Of a DNA stretch of 14,794 nt, positions 7,029-13,709 are shown one piece after another. How positions within the stretch are numbered: position 1 is the stretch's first letter; each line of letters starts with the position of its first letter. The stretch is from Candidatus Competibacteraceae bacterium. Its GTDB lineage: Bacteria > Pseudomonadota > Gammaproteobacteria > Competibacterales > Competibacteraceae. The notes beneath the pieces were generated by a model. It worked only from the letters and a program-made list of their open reading frames with translations. It was not told where the DNA came from and did not search any database. The stretch is taken from the NCBI GenBank assembly GCA_007120095.1, contig SKOM01000142.1, forward strand, positions 1 through 14,794, in the 5' to 3' direction. A program made the translations under genes and the position numbers.

Positions 7029-7901
7029 ATGTTTCAGGGTAGTATGGTAGCACTGGTTACGCCGATGAGCGCCACCGGCGAGATTGATTATGCGGATTTG
7101 GCGCGACTGGTTGAATTTCACATCGAGCAGGGCACCGACGCGTTGGTGGCCGTAGGCACCACTGGCGAATCGGCCACGCTAAGTTTTGCCGAACACAATG
7201 ATGTCATCCGACGGGTAGTCGAGCTCGCCGATGGGCGTATCCCGGTGATTGCCGGCACCGGCGCTAATGCCACGTTAGAGGCTTTGCATCTAACGGAATC
7301 AGCCGCCGAGGCGGGCGTTGATGCCTGTTTATCTGTGGTCCCCTACTATAATAAACCGACCCAGGAGGGATTGTACCGACATTTTTGCACGATTGCTGAT
7401 CGGGTAGACATTCCGCAAATCCTTTATAACGTCCCCGGGCGCACCAGTTGCGATTTATTGCCTGAGACGGTCAACCGACTGGCTGATCATCCACGCATTG
7501 TCGCCATCAAGGAAGCCAGTACATTGGAGCGTATTCAGACACTGATCGAGCTATGTGGCGACCGCATCGCCATCATCAGCGGTGATGATCCTTTTGCCGC
7601 CGAGGCGATTCTGGCCGGTGGGCGCGGGGTGATTTCAGTCACCGCCAATGTGGCACCGAGGGCGGTTCACGAGTTATGCACCGCTGCACTGGCCGGGGAT
7701 CGAGAGGTCGCAGAGCGCATCGATGAGCGGTTGCACCCACTGCACAAAGCGTTGTTCTTGGAATCCAGCCCGATACCGGTTAAGTGGGCAGTGGCGCAAT
7801 TGGGATTAATCGGTCCGGGTATTCGACTCCCGCTTACTCCCTTAAGCGAATCGTGCCACGCTCAGGTGCACGCTGCCATGCACAGTGCCGGCCTATTATG
7901 A
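7029..7901 (+). CDS. dapA: 4-hydroxy-tetrahydrodipicolinate synthase DapA
   Basis: Condenses pyruvate with aspartate-4-semialdehyde, the first committed step toward diaminopimelate and lysine, supplying peptidoglycan. It is a cytoplasmic TIM-barrel aldolase. The product is 290 aa (E. coli DapA is 292). Seen: GTTGESATL with Thr44/Thr45; YYNKPTQEGLY with Tyr107; YNVPGRT with Tyr133 and Arg138; and the Schiff-base lysine in IKEAS at Lys161. All essential catalytic residues sit at E. coli-like positions. The ATG at 7029 has GAGG at 7018-7021. Its TGA overlaps the ATG proposed for bamC (ATGA), as expected for a dapA-bamC pair. The divergent neighbour gcvR shares the 149-bp upstream region. Many gammaproteobacteria have allosteric Lys inhibition of DapA; this was not assessed here. 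Confidence 0.97.
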   Translation: MFQGSMVALVTPMSATGEIDYADLARLVEFHIEQGTDALVAVGTTGESATLSFAEHNDVIRRVVELADGRIPVIAGTGANATLEALHLTESAAEAGVDACLSVVPYYNKPTQEGLYRHFCTIADRVDIPQILYNVPGRTSCDLLPETVNRLADHPRIVAIKEASTLERIQTLIELCGDRIAIISGDDPFAAEAILAGGRGVISVTANVAPRAVHELCTAALAGDREVAERIDERLHPLHKALFLESSPIPVKWAVAQLGLIGPGIRLPLTPLSESCHAQVHAAMHSAGLL

Positions 7902-9088
7902 TTACCCGTTGCATGTTGGATATGTTCCCTAACCGTCATCTAATGCTGTCAATTGTTGCCCTGGGTGTGCTGCTACTGCTCAGCGCTTGCGGTACCGTCA
8001 CCGATATCATCCCCGATCGGCGACCTGATTATCGCACCAGTGCACCCACCAGCCCACTGGAAATGCCGCCCGATCTAATCGCATCAACGCTGGACGATGC
8101 CTTGCAGGTGCCCGACTTGGCACCGCGTGACAGGGCCACATTATCGGCCTACAGCCGCGAACGGCAAACTGGCCTGCCCAGTGAACCCGTGGTGCGTGCC
8201 CCGGAAAGTGTGCGGGTTGAGCGCGACGGTGATCGCCGCTGGCTAGTCAGTGACCAAGCCGCTGAACAGCTATGGCCGCAGGTTAGAGCGTTCTGGGTAG
8301 ATAATGGCTTTCCACTCAGCCGGGACGAGCCGAGTATTGGCATTTTGGAAACCGATTGGTTGGAAAACCGCGCTGACATCAGTGATGGTCCGGTGCGCGC
8401 TGTGCTGAGCCGCTTTTTGGATTTTGCGTACTCAGCGCCCACCCGTGACCGTTTCCGAGTGCGCCTGGAACGAGTCACTGAGGGTACGGAAATTTATTTG
8501 ACCCATTATGGTGTTGAGGAGCAACTGGTTACGGCCGGCCGCGGCAGAACCGCGACAGAGAGTACGACAACCGTCTGGCAATCTCGACCCCGCGACCCGG
8601 AATTAGAGGCGGAAATGCTCACCCGCTTAATGGTGCATCTGGGTACCGCTGAGTCAAGTGCCCGTGATGCCTTGGCAACTGAGCCGGCTACACCCTCCGG
8701 TGAGCAGCCGCGTGCCCGCCAGATAAGCAATGAATTGGGCGAGCAGGCATTGCTGGTCGAACAGGATTATAACGAGACCTGGCGGCGGGTAGGGCTGACA
8801 CTGGACAGCGAGCGCTTTGTGGTCGAGGATCAAAACCGCAATGAGGGCTTGTATTTGGTGGAGCAAATCGACACCACAGCTCAGCAGGGCGGTGGTGTAT
8901 TCTCGCGATTGGCTTTTTGGCGTTCCGAGCGCGAGGGTGGCCCCAAGGGCACGGGCGAGCGTTTCAGGGTGCGGTTGGCTGGTCAGGGCGCACAAACCTT
9001 GATCGTTATTCATGATCTGGACGGTAATGTGGACAATTCCCCTGAAGGGCTAGCGTTACTGGAGACGTTAGGCGAGGCGTTGCAGTAG
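7898..9088 (+). CDS. bamC: Outer membrane protein assembly factor BamC (NlpB) lipoprotein
   Basis: Lipoprotein of the BAM complex that inserts beta-barrel proteins into the outer membrane. The product is 396 aa from the ATG at 7898, longer than E. coli BamC (344). Seen: a signal peptide with hydrophobic core LSIVALGVLLLL and lipobox LSAC, giving mature Cys31; then an unstructured stretch with YRTSAPTSPLEMPPDL, like the BamD-binding N-terminal region of BamC; then two helix-grip-type regions beginning around AAEQLWPQVRAFW and ETWRRVGLTL. The ATG at 7898 overlaps the dapA stop. ATGs at 7913 and 7922 give shorter signal peptides (26 or 23 residues before the lipobox end) and are possible. The much longer open frame starting at 7784 lies inside dapA and would not give a signal peptide at its N-terminus. 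It is four bases from mutL. Confidence 0.87.
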   Translation: MITRCMLDMFPNRHLMLSIVALGVLLLLSACGTVTDIIPDRRPDYRTSAPTSPLEMPPDLIASTLDDALQVPDLAPRDRATLSAYSRERQTGLPSEPVVRAPESVRVERDGDRRWLVSDQAAEQLWPQVRAFWVDNGFPLSRDEPSIGILETDWLENRADISDGPVRAVLSRFLDFAYSAPTRDRFRVRLERVTEGTEIYLTHYGVEEQLVTAGRGRTATESTTTVWQSRPRDPELEAEMLTRLMVHLGTAESSARDALATEPATPSGEQPRARQISNELGEQALLVEQDYNETWRRVGLTLDSERFVVEDQNRNEGLYLVEQIDTTAQQGGGVFSRLAFWRSEREGGPKGTGERFRVRLAGQGAQTLIVIHDLDGNVDNSPEGLALLETLGEALQ

Positions 9089-9092
9089 GCGC

Positions 9093-10898
9093 GTGGCCAC
9101 ACCCATCCAGCGATTGTCGCCGCAACTGGTCAACCAGATCGCCGCTGGCGAGGTGATCGAGCGCCCTGCGTCGGTAGTCAAAGAGCTGCTGGAAAACAGT
9201 CTGGATGCTGGGGCGCAGCGTATCACCATTGATATCGAACAAGGCGGGGTCAAACTCATTCAGGTCCGTGATGATGGTAGCGGCATCCCCCAGCAGGAGC
9301 TACCATTAGCCTTGGCCAGTCATGCAACCAGTAAAATCACCCGGGTTGCCGATTTAGATCGGATCGCCAGCTTAGGATTTCGCGGTGAGGCCTTGGCCAG
9401 CATTGCTGCGGTATCACGGCTGACCCTGATTTCCCGTACGGCTGAAGCGGCTAATGCTTGGCAACTCAGCAGTACCGGCTATGACACTGTCGCCGCCCCT
9501 GAGCCTGCCGCCCATCCGCCGGGAACTACGGTCAGTGTCCGCGATTTATTTCATGCCATACCCGCTCGGCGGCGATTTTTGCGGACTGAGCGCACCGAGT
9601 TCGGCCATATCCAAGACACGGTTGATCGCTTGGCGTTAAGTCATTTCGCCGTCGGGGTACAGCTACGCCATAACCAACGGGTGATTACTCTGTTGCAGCC
9701 GGCGACTAACCACACTGAACAACAGCAGCGCGTGGCTGAGTTGTGCGGGCGTGACTTCATGGAACAAGCGCTGTATCTGGAGCATGAAGCGGCAGGGTTA
9801 TGCTTGTGGGGATGGGTGGGGCTGCCGATATTTTCCCGCAGTCAAACCGATTTGCAATATTTTTTCGTCAATGGTCGCACAGTGCGCGATCGTTTGGCCG
9901 CTCATGCTGTGCGCCAAGCGTATCAGGACGTGCTGCATCATGGTCGGCATCCCGCTTATCTGCTGTTTTTGCAGATCGATCCGGCATTGGTTGATGTTAA
10001 TGCGCATCCGGCCAAGCATGAGGTGCGCTTTCGTGACCCCCGGCTGGTGCATGATTTTCTATTTCGCAGCCTCAATAAGGTGTTGGCCGCCAGCCGTGCC
10101 GGGCACACGCCGCCAGCGTCCAGTGCGACCGCCACAGTGCCACAGTCCACGGCTCACTCTCAACGGCCACCGGGCACTATCCGCCAGCGTCCTTTACCGC
10201 TGCGGGTCAATGAAACCTTATCCGCTTATCAGCAACTGCATCCGCAAACCCCGGCACCCTCCACGAACCCTGACGACCCCACGGCCAGTGCCGCATCTGC
10301 TGCCCAAGAGTGTATGCCCCCGTTGGGCTATGCGCTGGCGCAATTACACGGGATCTATGTTCTGGCTGAAAATGCTGACGGATTGATTGTCGTCGATATG
10401 CACGCAGCTCACGAGCGGATTACCTATGAGCACCTGAAGGCCGGACTGGAGCGCGAGGGTATCCCTTGCCAGCCGTTATTATTGCCGATCAGTGTGCAAC
10501 TCAACGCCCGTGAACGTCGGGCCGTAGACGCCCATACGGATCTGTTCGGTAAGCTGGGGCTGGAGATTGCGCCGCTAGGGCCAGACAGTATCGCCGTGCG
10601 CAGCATACCGGCATTGCTTGCCGAAGCCGATATTGCCCAACTGGTTCGCGACGTATTGGCCGATCTGCTTACCTATGAGCACAGTACCCGGGTTCAGGAA
10701 CTGCTGCACAAGATGTTAAGCGCTATGGCCTGCCACGGCTCGGTGCGGGCTAATCGTCGCCTGACACTGACCGAAATGAACGCCCTGCTGCGCAGTATGG
10801 AACGGACTGAACGCAGCGGCCAATGTAATCATGGGCGTCCGACCTGGACTCACTTGCGGCTTGACGATCTGGATAACTTATTCTTGCGCGGACGTTAA
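9093..10898 (+). CDS. mutL: DNA mismatch repair protein MutL
   Basis: Mismatch-repair ATPase that links MutS mismatch recognition to strand incision and excision. The product is 601 aa (E. coli is 615). The GHKL ATPase domain (about 1-330) shows NQIAAGEVIERP (14-25), ELLENSLDAG (31-40), RDDGSGI (59-65), GFRGEAL (95-101) and NGRTVRD (260-266); the N-terminal signature is complete. A Pro/Ala/Ser/Thr linker covers about 335-405. The C-terminal dimerization domain (about 408-601) has DMHAAHERITYE (435-446), AMACHGSVRA (544-553) and QCNHGRPTW (577-585), which resemble the metal-dependent endonuclease motifs of MutH-less bacteria; E. coli MutL lacks them. The GTG start at 9093 places the family N-terminus correctly. 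The nearest GAGG is about 15 bases upstream, so translation may depend on coupling to bamC, four bases away. Confidence 0.96.
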   Translation: MATPIQRLSPQLVNQIAAGEVIERPASVVKELLENSLDAGAQRITIDIEQGGVKLIQVRDDGSGIPQQELPLALASHATSKITRVADLDRIASLGFRGEALASIAAVSRLTLISRTAEAANAWQLSSTGYDTVAAPEPAAHPPGTTVSVRDLFHAIPARRRFLRTERTEFGHIQDTVDRLALSHFAVGVQLRHNQRVITLLQPATNHTEQQQRVAELCGRDFMEQALYLEHEAAGLCLWGWVGLPIFSRSQTDLQYFFVNGRTVRDRLAAHAVRQAYQDVLHHGRHPAYLLFLQIDPALVDVNAHPAKHEVRFRDPRLVHDFLFRSLNKVLAASRAGHTPPASSATATVPQSTAHSQRPPGTIRQRPLPLRVNETLSAYQQLHPQTPAPSTNPDDPTASAASAAQECMPPLGYALAQLHGIYVLAENADGLIVVDMHAAHERITYEHLKAGLEREGIPCQPLLLPISVQLNARERRAVDAHTDLFGKLGLEIAPLGPDSIAVRSIPALLAEADIAQLVRDVLADLLTYEHSTRVQELLHKMLSAMACHGSVRANRRLTLTEMNALLRSMERTERSGQCNHGRPTWTHLRLDDLDNLFLRGR

Positions 10899-11842
10899 TG
10901 AGCATGACCAAACCCCCAGTATTGTTGCTGATGGGGCCGACGGCTACGGGTAAAAGTGATGTAGCCCTTGCATTGGCCGAACGTTTACCGGTTAGCCTGA
11001 TCAGCGTCGATTCGGTGATGGTCTATCGCGGCCTGGATATTGGTACCGCTAAACCAGACGCCGCAACCCGGGCGCGGTATCCACATCAACTGGTTGATAT
11101 TCTTGAACCGACACAAGCCTACTCGGCGGCGCAATTTCGCCACGATGCCTTAGCCGCCATCCAGCAGGCCCAGGCAAACGGTCGCTTCCCTCTGCTGGTC
11201 GGTGGTACGATGTTATACTTTCATGCGCTGTTGCAGGGTTTGTCGCCTTTACCTGCGGCTGATCCGGCAGTGCGTCAGCGCTTGGATTATGAACGCCAGC
11301 ACTACGGCCTGGCGGCGTTACACCAGCGTTTGCAAGCGGTCGATCCAGTTGCGGCTGCCCGTATTCATCCCCATGATCCCCAGCGTGTGCAAAGAGCGCT
11401 GGAGGTCTTTGAACTCACTGGACGCCCGCTGAGTCAGCATTTTACTGCGGATATGGCAGCGCCTGTTATGCTGGGAGATGCGGTTCAGTGGATTATCGCA
11501 CCTCCACAGCGAGCGGATTTACACCAGCGCATTGAGCAACGTTTTCACCGGATGCTGCAGCAGGGCTTGATCGAAGAGGTTGAAGCCTTGCGTGATCGCG
11601 GTGATTTAAGTGCGCACCAACCGGCCTTGCGTGCTGTCGGTTATCGCCAAGTGTGGCAGTATTTACACGGTGACTGTGATCGCCAAACCATGATCACCGC
11701 CAGCATCCAGGCGACCCGTCAGTTAGCCAAACGCCAACTGACGTGGCTACGCCGCATGAACACCGCCCAGTGGCTCGACAGTCGGCAAGATCATCTTGTG
11801 GCCACGCTAGTCAAACAGATAGAAGCAGCTCAGTACGTTTGA
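10898..11842 (+). CDS. miaA: tRNA dimethylallyltransferase MiaA
   Basis: Transfers a dimethylallyl group from dimethylallyl diphosphate to N6 of A37 in tRNAs that read codons starting with U, the first step toward ms2i6A. The product is 314 aa (E. coli is 316). Seen: P-loop GPTATGKS (13-20), catalytic and substrate-recognition motif VDSVMVYRGLDIGTAKP (37-53), VGGTMLYFHALLQGL (101-115), RIHPHDPQRVQRALEV, and a C-terminal LRAVGYRQVWQYL tRNA-binding motif. The ATG at 10898 overlaps the mutL TAA by one base (TAATG), indicating translational coupling; an ATG two codons later (10904) is an alternative. It is followed by hfq after 84 bp, the standard mutL-miaA-hfq order. Confidence 0.97.
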   Translation: MSMTKPPVLLLMGPTATGKSDVALALAERLPVSLISVDSVMVYRGLDIGTAKPDAATRARYPHQLVDILEPTQAYSAAQFRHDALAAIQQAQANGRFPLLVGGTMLYFHALLQGLSPLPAADPAVRQRLDYERQHYGLAALHQRLQAVDPVAAARIHPHDPQRVQRALEVFELTGRPLSQHFTADMAAPVMLGDAVQWIIAPPQRADLHQRIEQRFHRMLQQGLIEEVEALRDRGDLSAHQPALRAVGYRQVWQYLHGDCDRQTMITASIQATRQLAKRQLTWLRRMNTAQWLDSRQDHLVATLVKQIEAAQYV

Positions 11843-11854
11843 GAATGATGGAAC

Positions 11855-11860
11855 TATAAT
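11855..11860 (+). promoter_or_regulatory. Candidate -10 element upstream of hfq
   Basis: A perfect TATAAT hexamer lies 66 bases before the hfq ATG, in the AT-rich gap after miaA (11843-11926). No good -35 is found at 15-18 bp spacing, so an activator or other factor would be needed if this is used. Internal hfq promoters are known in E. coli, where hfq also has its own transcripts inside the larger operon. Confidence 0.35.
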
Positions 11861-11926
11861 TTATTTTTGCAGTACTACACGTTGCGACTTGCATCATCCA
11901 CTATGCCAACAATAAGGAGCCTGCCC

Positions 11927-12199
11927 ATGGCTAAAGGCCACTCACTTCAGGAACCGTTTCTCAACGCATTGCGTAAGGAGCGTATTCCGGTATCGATTTA
12001 CCTGGTCAACGGGATCAAACTACAGGGACACATCGATTCCTTTGACCAATTCGTAGTGCTGTTGCGTAACAGCGTCAGCCAGATGATCTACAAACATGCG
12101 ATCTCGACTATTGTGCCAGCGCGTAATGTGCGGCTTAATTTAGCGACCGATCAAAGCCTTGATGACGATGATGATGACATGCATACTGCTCATGAGTAA
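11927..12199 (+). CDS. hfq: RNA chaperone Hfq
   Basis: Hexameric Sm-like protein that pairs small RNAs with mRNAs and affects their stability. The product is 90 aa: the Sm core (1-72) is very close to E. coli Hfq, with MAKGHSLQEPFLNALRKERI, Sm1 motif residues VSIYLVNGIKLQGHIDSFDQFVVLL (22-46) and Sm2 YKHAIST (55-61). Proximal-face residues Gln8, Gln41, Phe42, Lys56 and His57, distal Tyr25 and Lys31, and rim residues Arg16, Lys17 and Arg19 are present. Unusually, the C-terminal tail is only about 18 residues and carries six consecutive Asp (79-84). The ATG at 11927 follows a strong AAGGAG (11914-11919); upstream in-frame codons encode nothing Hfq-like. It lies between miaA and hflX, the canonical position. 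Confidence 0.97.
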   Translation: MAKGHSLQEPFLNALRKERIPVSIYLVNGIKLQGHIDSFDQFVVLLRNSVSQMIYKHAISTIVPARNVRLNLATDQSLDDDDDDMHTAHE

Positions 12200-12224
12200 C
12201 CTGACTGTAGCGGGGGGAAGCTGA

Positions 12225-13508
12225 TTGTTAGAACGGCCTCGCGGCGGCGAACGCACGCTGTTGGTTCATCTGGATATGGCCACACAGGAAACGGATGAAT
12301 CCGCGTTGGCCGAGTTCCAGGACCTGGCCCGCTCTTCAGGGGCCAGGATCTTGGCTACAGTCACCGGGCGGCGTGAGCGTCCCGACCCCCGCTATTTTGT
12401 GGGTAGCGGCAAGGTGCAGGAGATTCAGGCTCTGGTGGTCGAACACCAAGCCGCACTAGTCATTTTTGGCCATGACCTCTCGCCCAGTCAAGAGCGTAAC
12501 CTGGAGCAGGCGTTGCAATGTCGTGTGCTGGATCGCACCGGCTTAATCCTCGATATCTTTGCCCAGCGGGCGCGCAGCCACGAAGGTAAATTGCAAGTCG
12601 AGCTAGCCCAACTGCGGCACCTGTCGACGCGCTTGGTGCGTGGTTGGACGCATCTGGAGCGGCAAAAAGGCGGTATCGGCTTACGCGGTCCGGGCGAAAC
12701 ACAGCTCGAAACGGATCGCCGCTTGTTAAATGAACGTATCAAGCAGATTCGGCGGCGGCTGCAACGGGTTGACCGGCAACGCAATCAGGGGCGCAGCACC
12801 CGCAGCAAAAGCGCCACGCGCACGGTATCCTTAGTGGGTTATACCAATGCCGGTAAATCCACTTTATTTAACCACCTGACGACTGCCGAGGTGTATGTCG
12901 CTGACCAGTTGTTTGCGACGCTCGATCCTACCTTGCGCCGCTTGACACTCCCGCATGCCGATGCAGTGGTTTTAGCGGATACTGTCGGTTTTATCAGTCA
13001 TCTGCCACATGAATTGGTCGCCGCATTTCGTTCAACCTTGCAGGAAACGGTTGAGGCGGATTTGCTATTGCATGTCATCGATGCCAGTGACCCGGTTCGT
13101 GATCGGCATATTACCCAGGTCGAGCAGGTGTTAACCCGTATCGGTGCCGACTCAGTCGCCTGTATCAGGGTATTCAACAAAATTGACTGTAGCGGCGATG
13201 ATCCACGGCTAGAGCGAGATGTTCACACCGGCGAGCCGCAAGCCGTTTGGTTGTCAGCACGTACAGGCCAGGGTGTGAACCTGCTGTTGCAGGCCGTCGA
13301 GGAAACCATCGCCGAGGATATGGTGCATGTACACCTGCGTCTGCCATCGGTCGCGTCCCGCCTGCGGTCACGGCTGTTCGATCTGCAAGCGGTTGTCGAT
13401 GAACGCATGGATGAGCAAGGTGATTGGCTAATTGAAGTGTACACTTCGCGGCGCAATTTCGAACGTTTACGCCAGAATGAAACCTTCCCTGCAGAGTGGC
13501 TGATGTAG
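12225..13508 (+). CDS. hflX: GTPase HflX, ribosome-associated
   Basis: Translational GTPase that binds 50S and 70S ribosomes and can split stalled ribosomes under stress such as heat. The product is 427 aa (E. coli is 426). Seen: the N-terminal HflX domain (about 1-195) with RRERPDPRYFVGSGKVQE (49-66), DRTGLILDIFAQRARSHEGK (103-122) and GGIGLRGPGETQLETDRR (149-166), followed by a basic helical linker. The G domain has G1 GYTNAGKS (205-212), G2-region TLDPT (232-236), G3 DTVG (252-255), G4 NKID (318-321) and G5 SAR (344-346), all intact. The C-terminal domain is short. The TTG start at 12225 is supported by GGGGGGA at 12212-12218 and by alignment of the family N-terminus; the nearest ATG would remove the beginning of the first beta strand. 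It is 25 bp from hfq, so they are probably in one transcript. Confidence 0.95.
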   Translation: MLERPRGGERTLLVHLDMATQETDESALAEFQDLARSSGARILATVTGRRERPDPRYFVGSGKVQEIQALVVEHQAALVIFGHDLSPSQERNLEQALQCRVLDRTGLILDIFAQRARSHEGKLQVELAQLRHLSTRLVRGWTHLERQKGGIGLRGPGETQLETDRRLLNERIKQIRRRLQRVDRQRNQGRSTRSKSATRTVSLVGYTNAGKSTLFNHLTTAEVYVADQLFATLDPTLRRLTLPHADAVVLADTVGFISHLPHELVAAFRSTLQETVEADLLLHVIDASDPVRDRHITQVEQVLTRIGADSVACIRVFNKIDCSGDDPRLERDVHTGEPQAVWLSARTGQGVNLLLQAVEETIAEDMVHVHLRLPSVASRLRSRLFDLQAVVDERMDEQGDWLIEVYTSRRNFERLRQNETFPAEWLM

Positions 13509-13709
13509 TTCTAGCGTCGAGCCATTGAACTCATTAACTCCGCATGACTCTCATTAAGAGCCCTGAACATTGCTCAGGGTGCTGGTAAGACCGGAATCAT
13601 TGCACCCTGTTATCGTTTGCTATCCGCTGCGATTTTCTTGTAAGATGAGGGGTTCGCACAAAGTATGATTCCTCACCGAAACAACTCACTGATTTGGAGT
13701 GTGCAGTAA
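13509..13709 (+). promoter_or_regulatory. hflX-hflK spacer with alternative hairpins and a weak promoter candidate
   Basis: The 201-bp gap is long for a normally tight operon. It contains CCCTGA-N7-TCAGGG (13561-13579) and an 8-bp inverted repeat, CAGGGTGC (13575-13582) with GCACCCTG (13602-13609). The two share CAGGG, so only one stem can form at once. No U-run follows either stem, so neither is a clear intrinsic terminator. A weak promoter, TTGCTA (13617-13622), 18 bp, TAAGAT (13641-13646), follows. An 8-bp direct repeat CTCATTAA occurs at 13530 and 13550. Confidence 0.4.

Noticed and set aside
7784..7897. Longer N-terminus for bamC
   Set aside because: It lies inside dapA and would bury the lipoprotein signal peptide about 50 residues from the start. 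The ATG at 7898 gives a normal signal and lipobox.
11867..11926. Twenty-codon N-terminal extension of hfq
   Set aside because: Hfq starts invariably at MAKG and AAGGAG precedes the ATG at 11927.
13561..13579. Intrinsic terminator after hflX
   Set aside because: The stem is only 6 bp and is followed by TGCTGG rather than a T-run.
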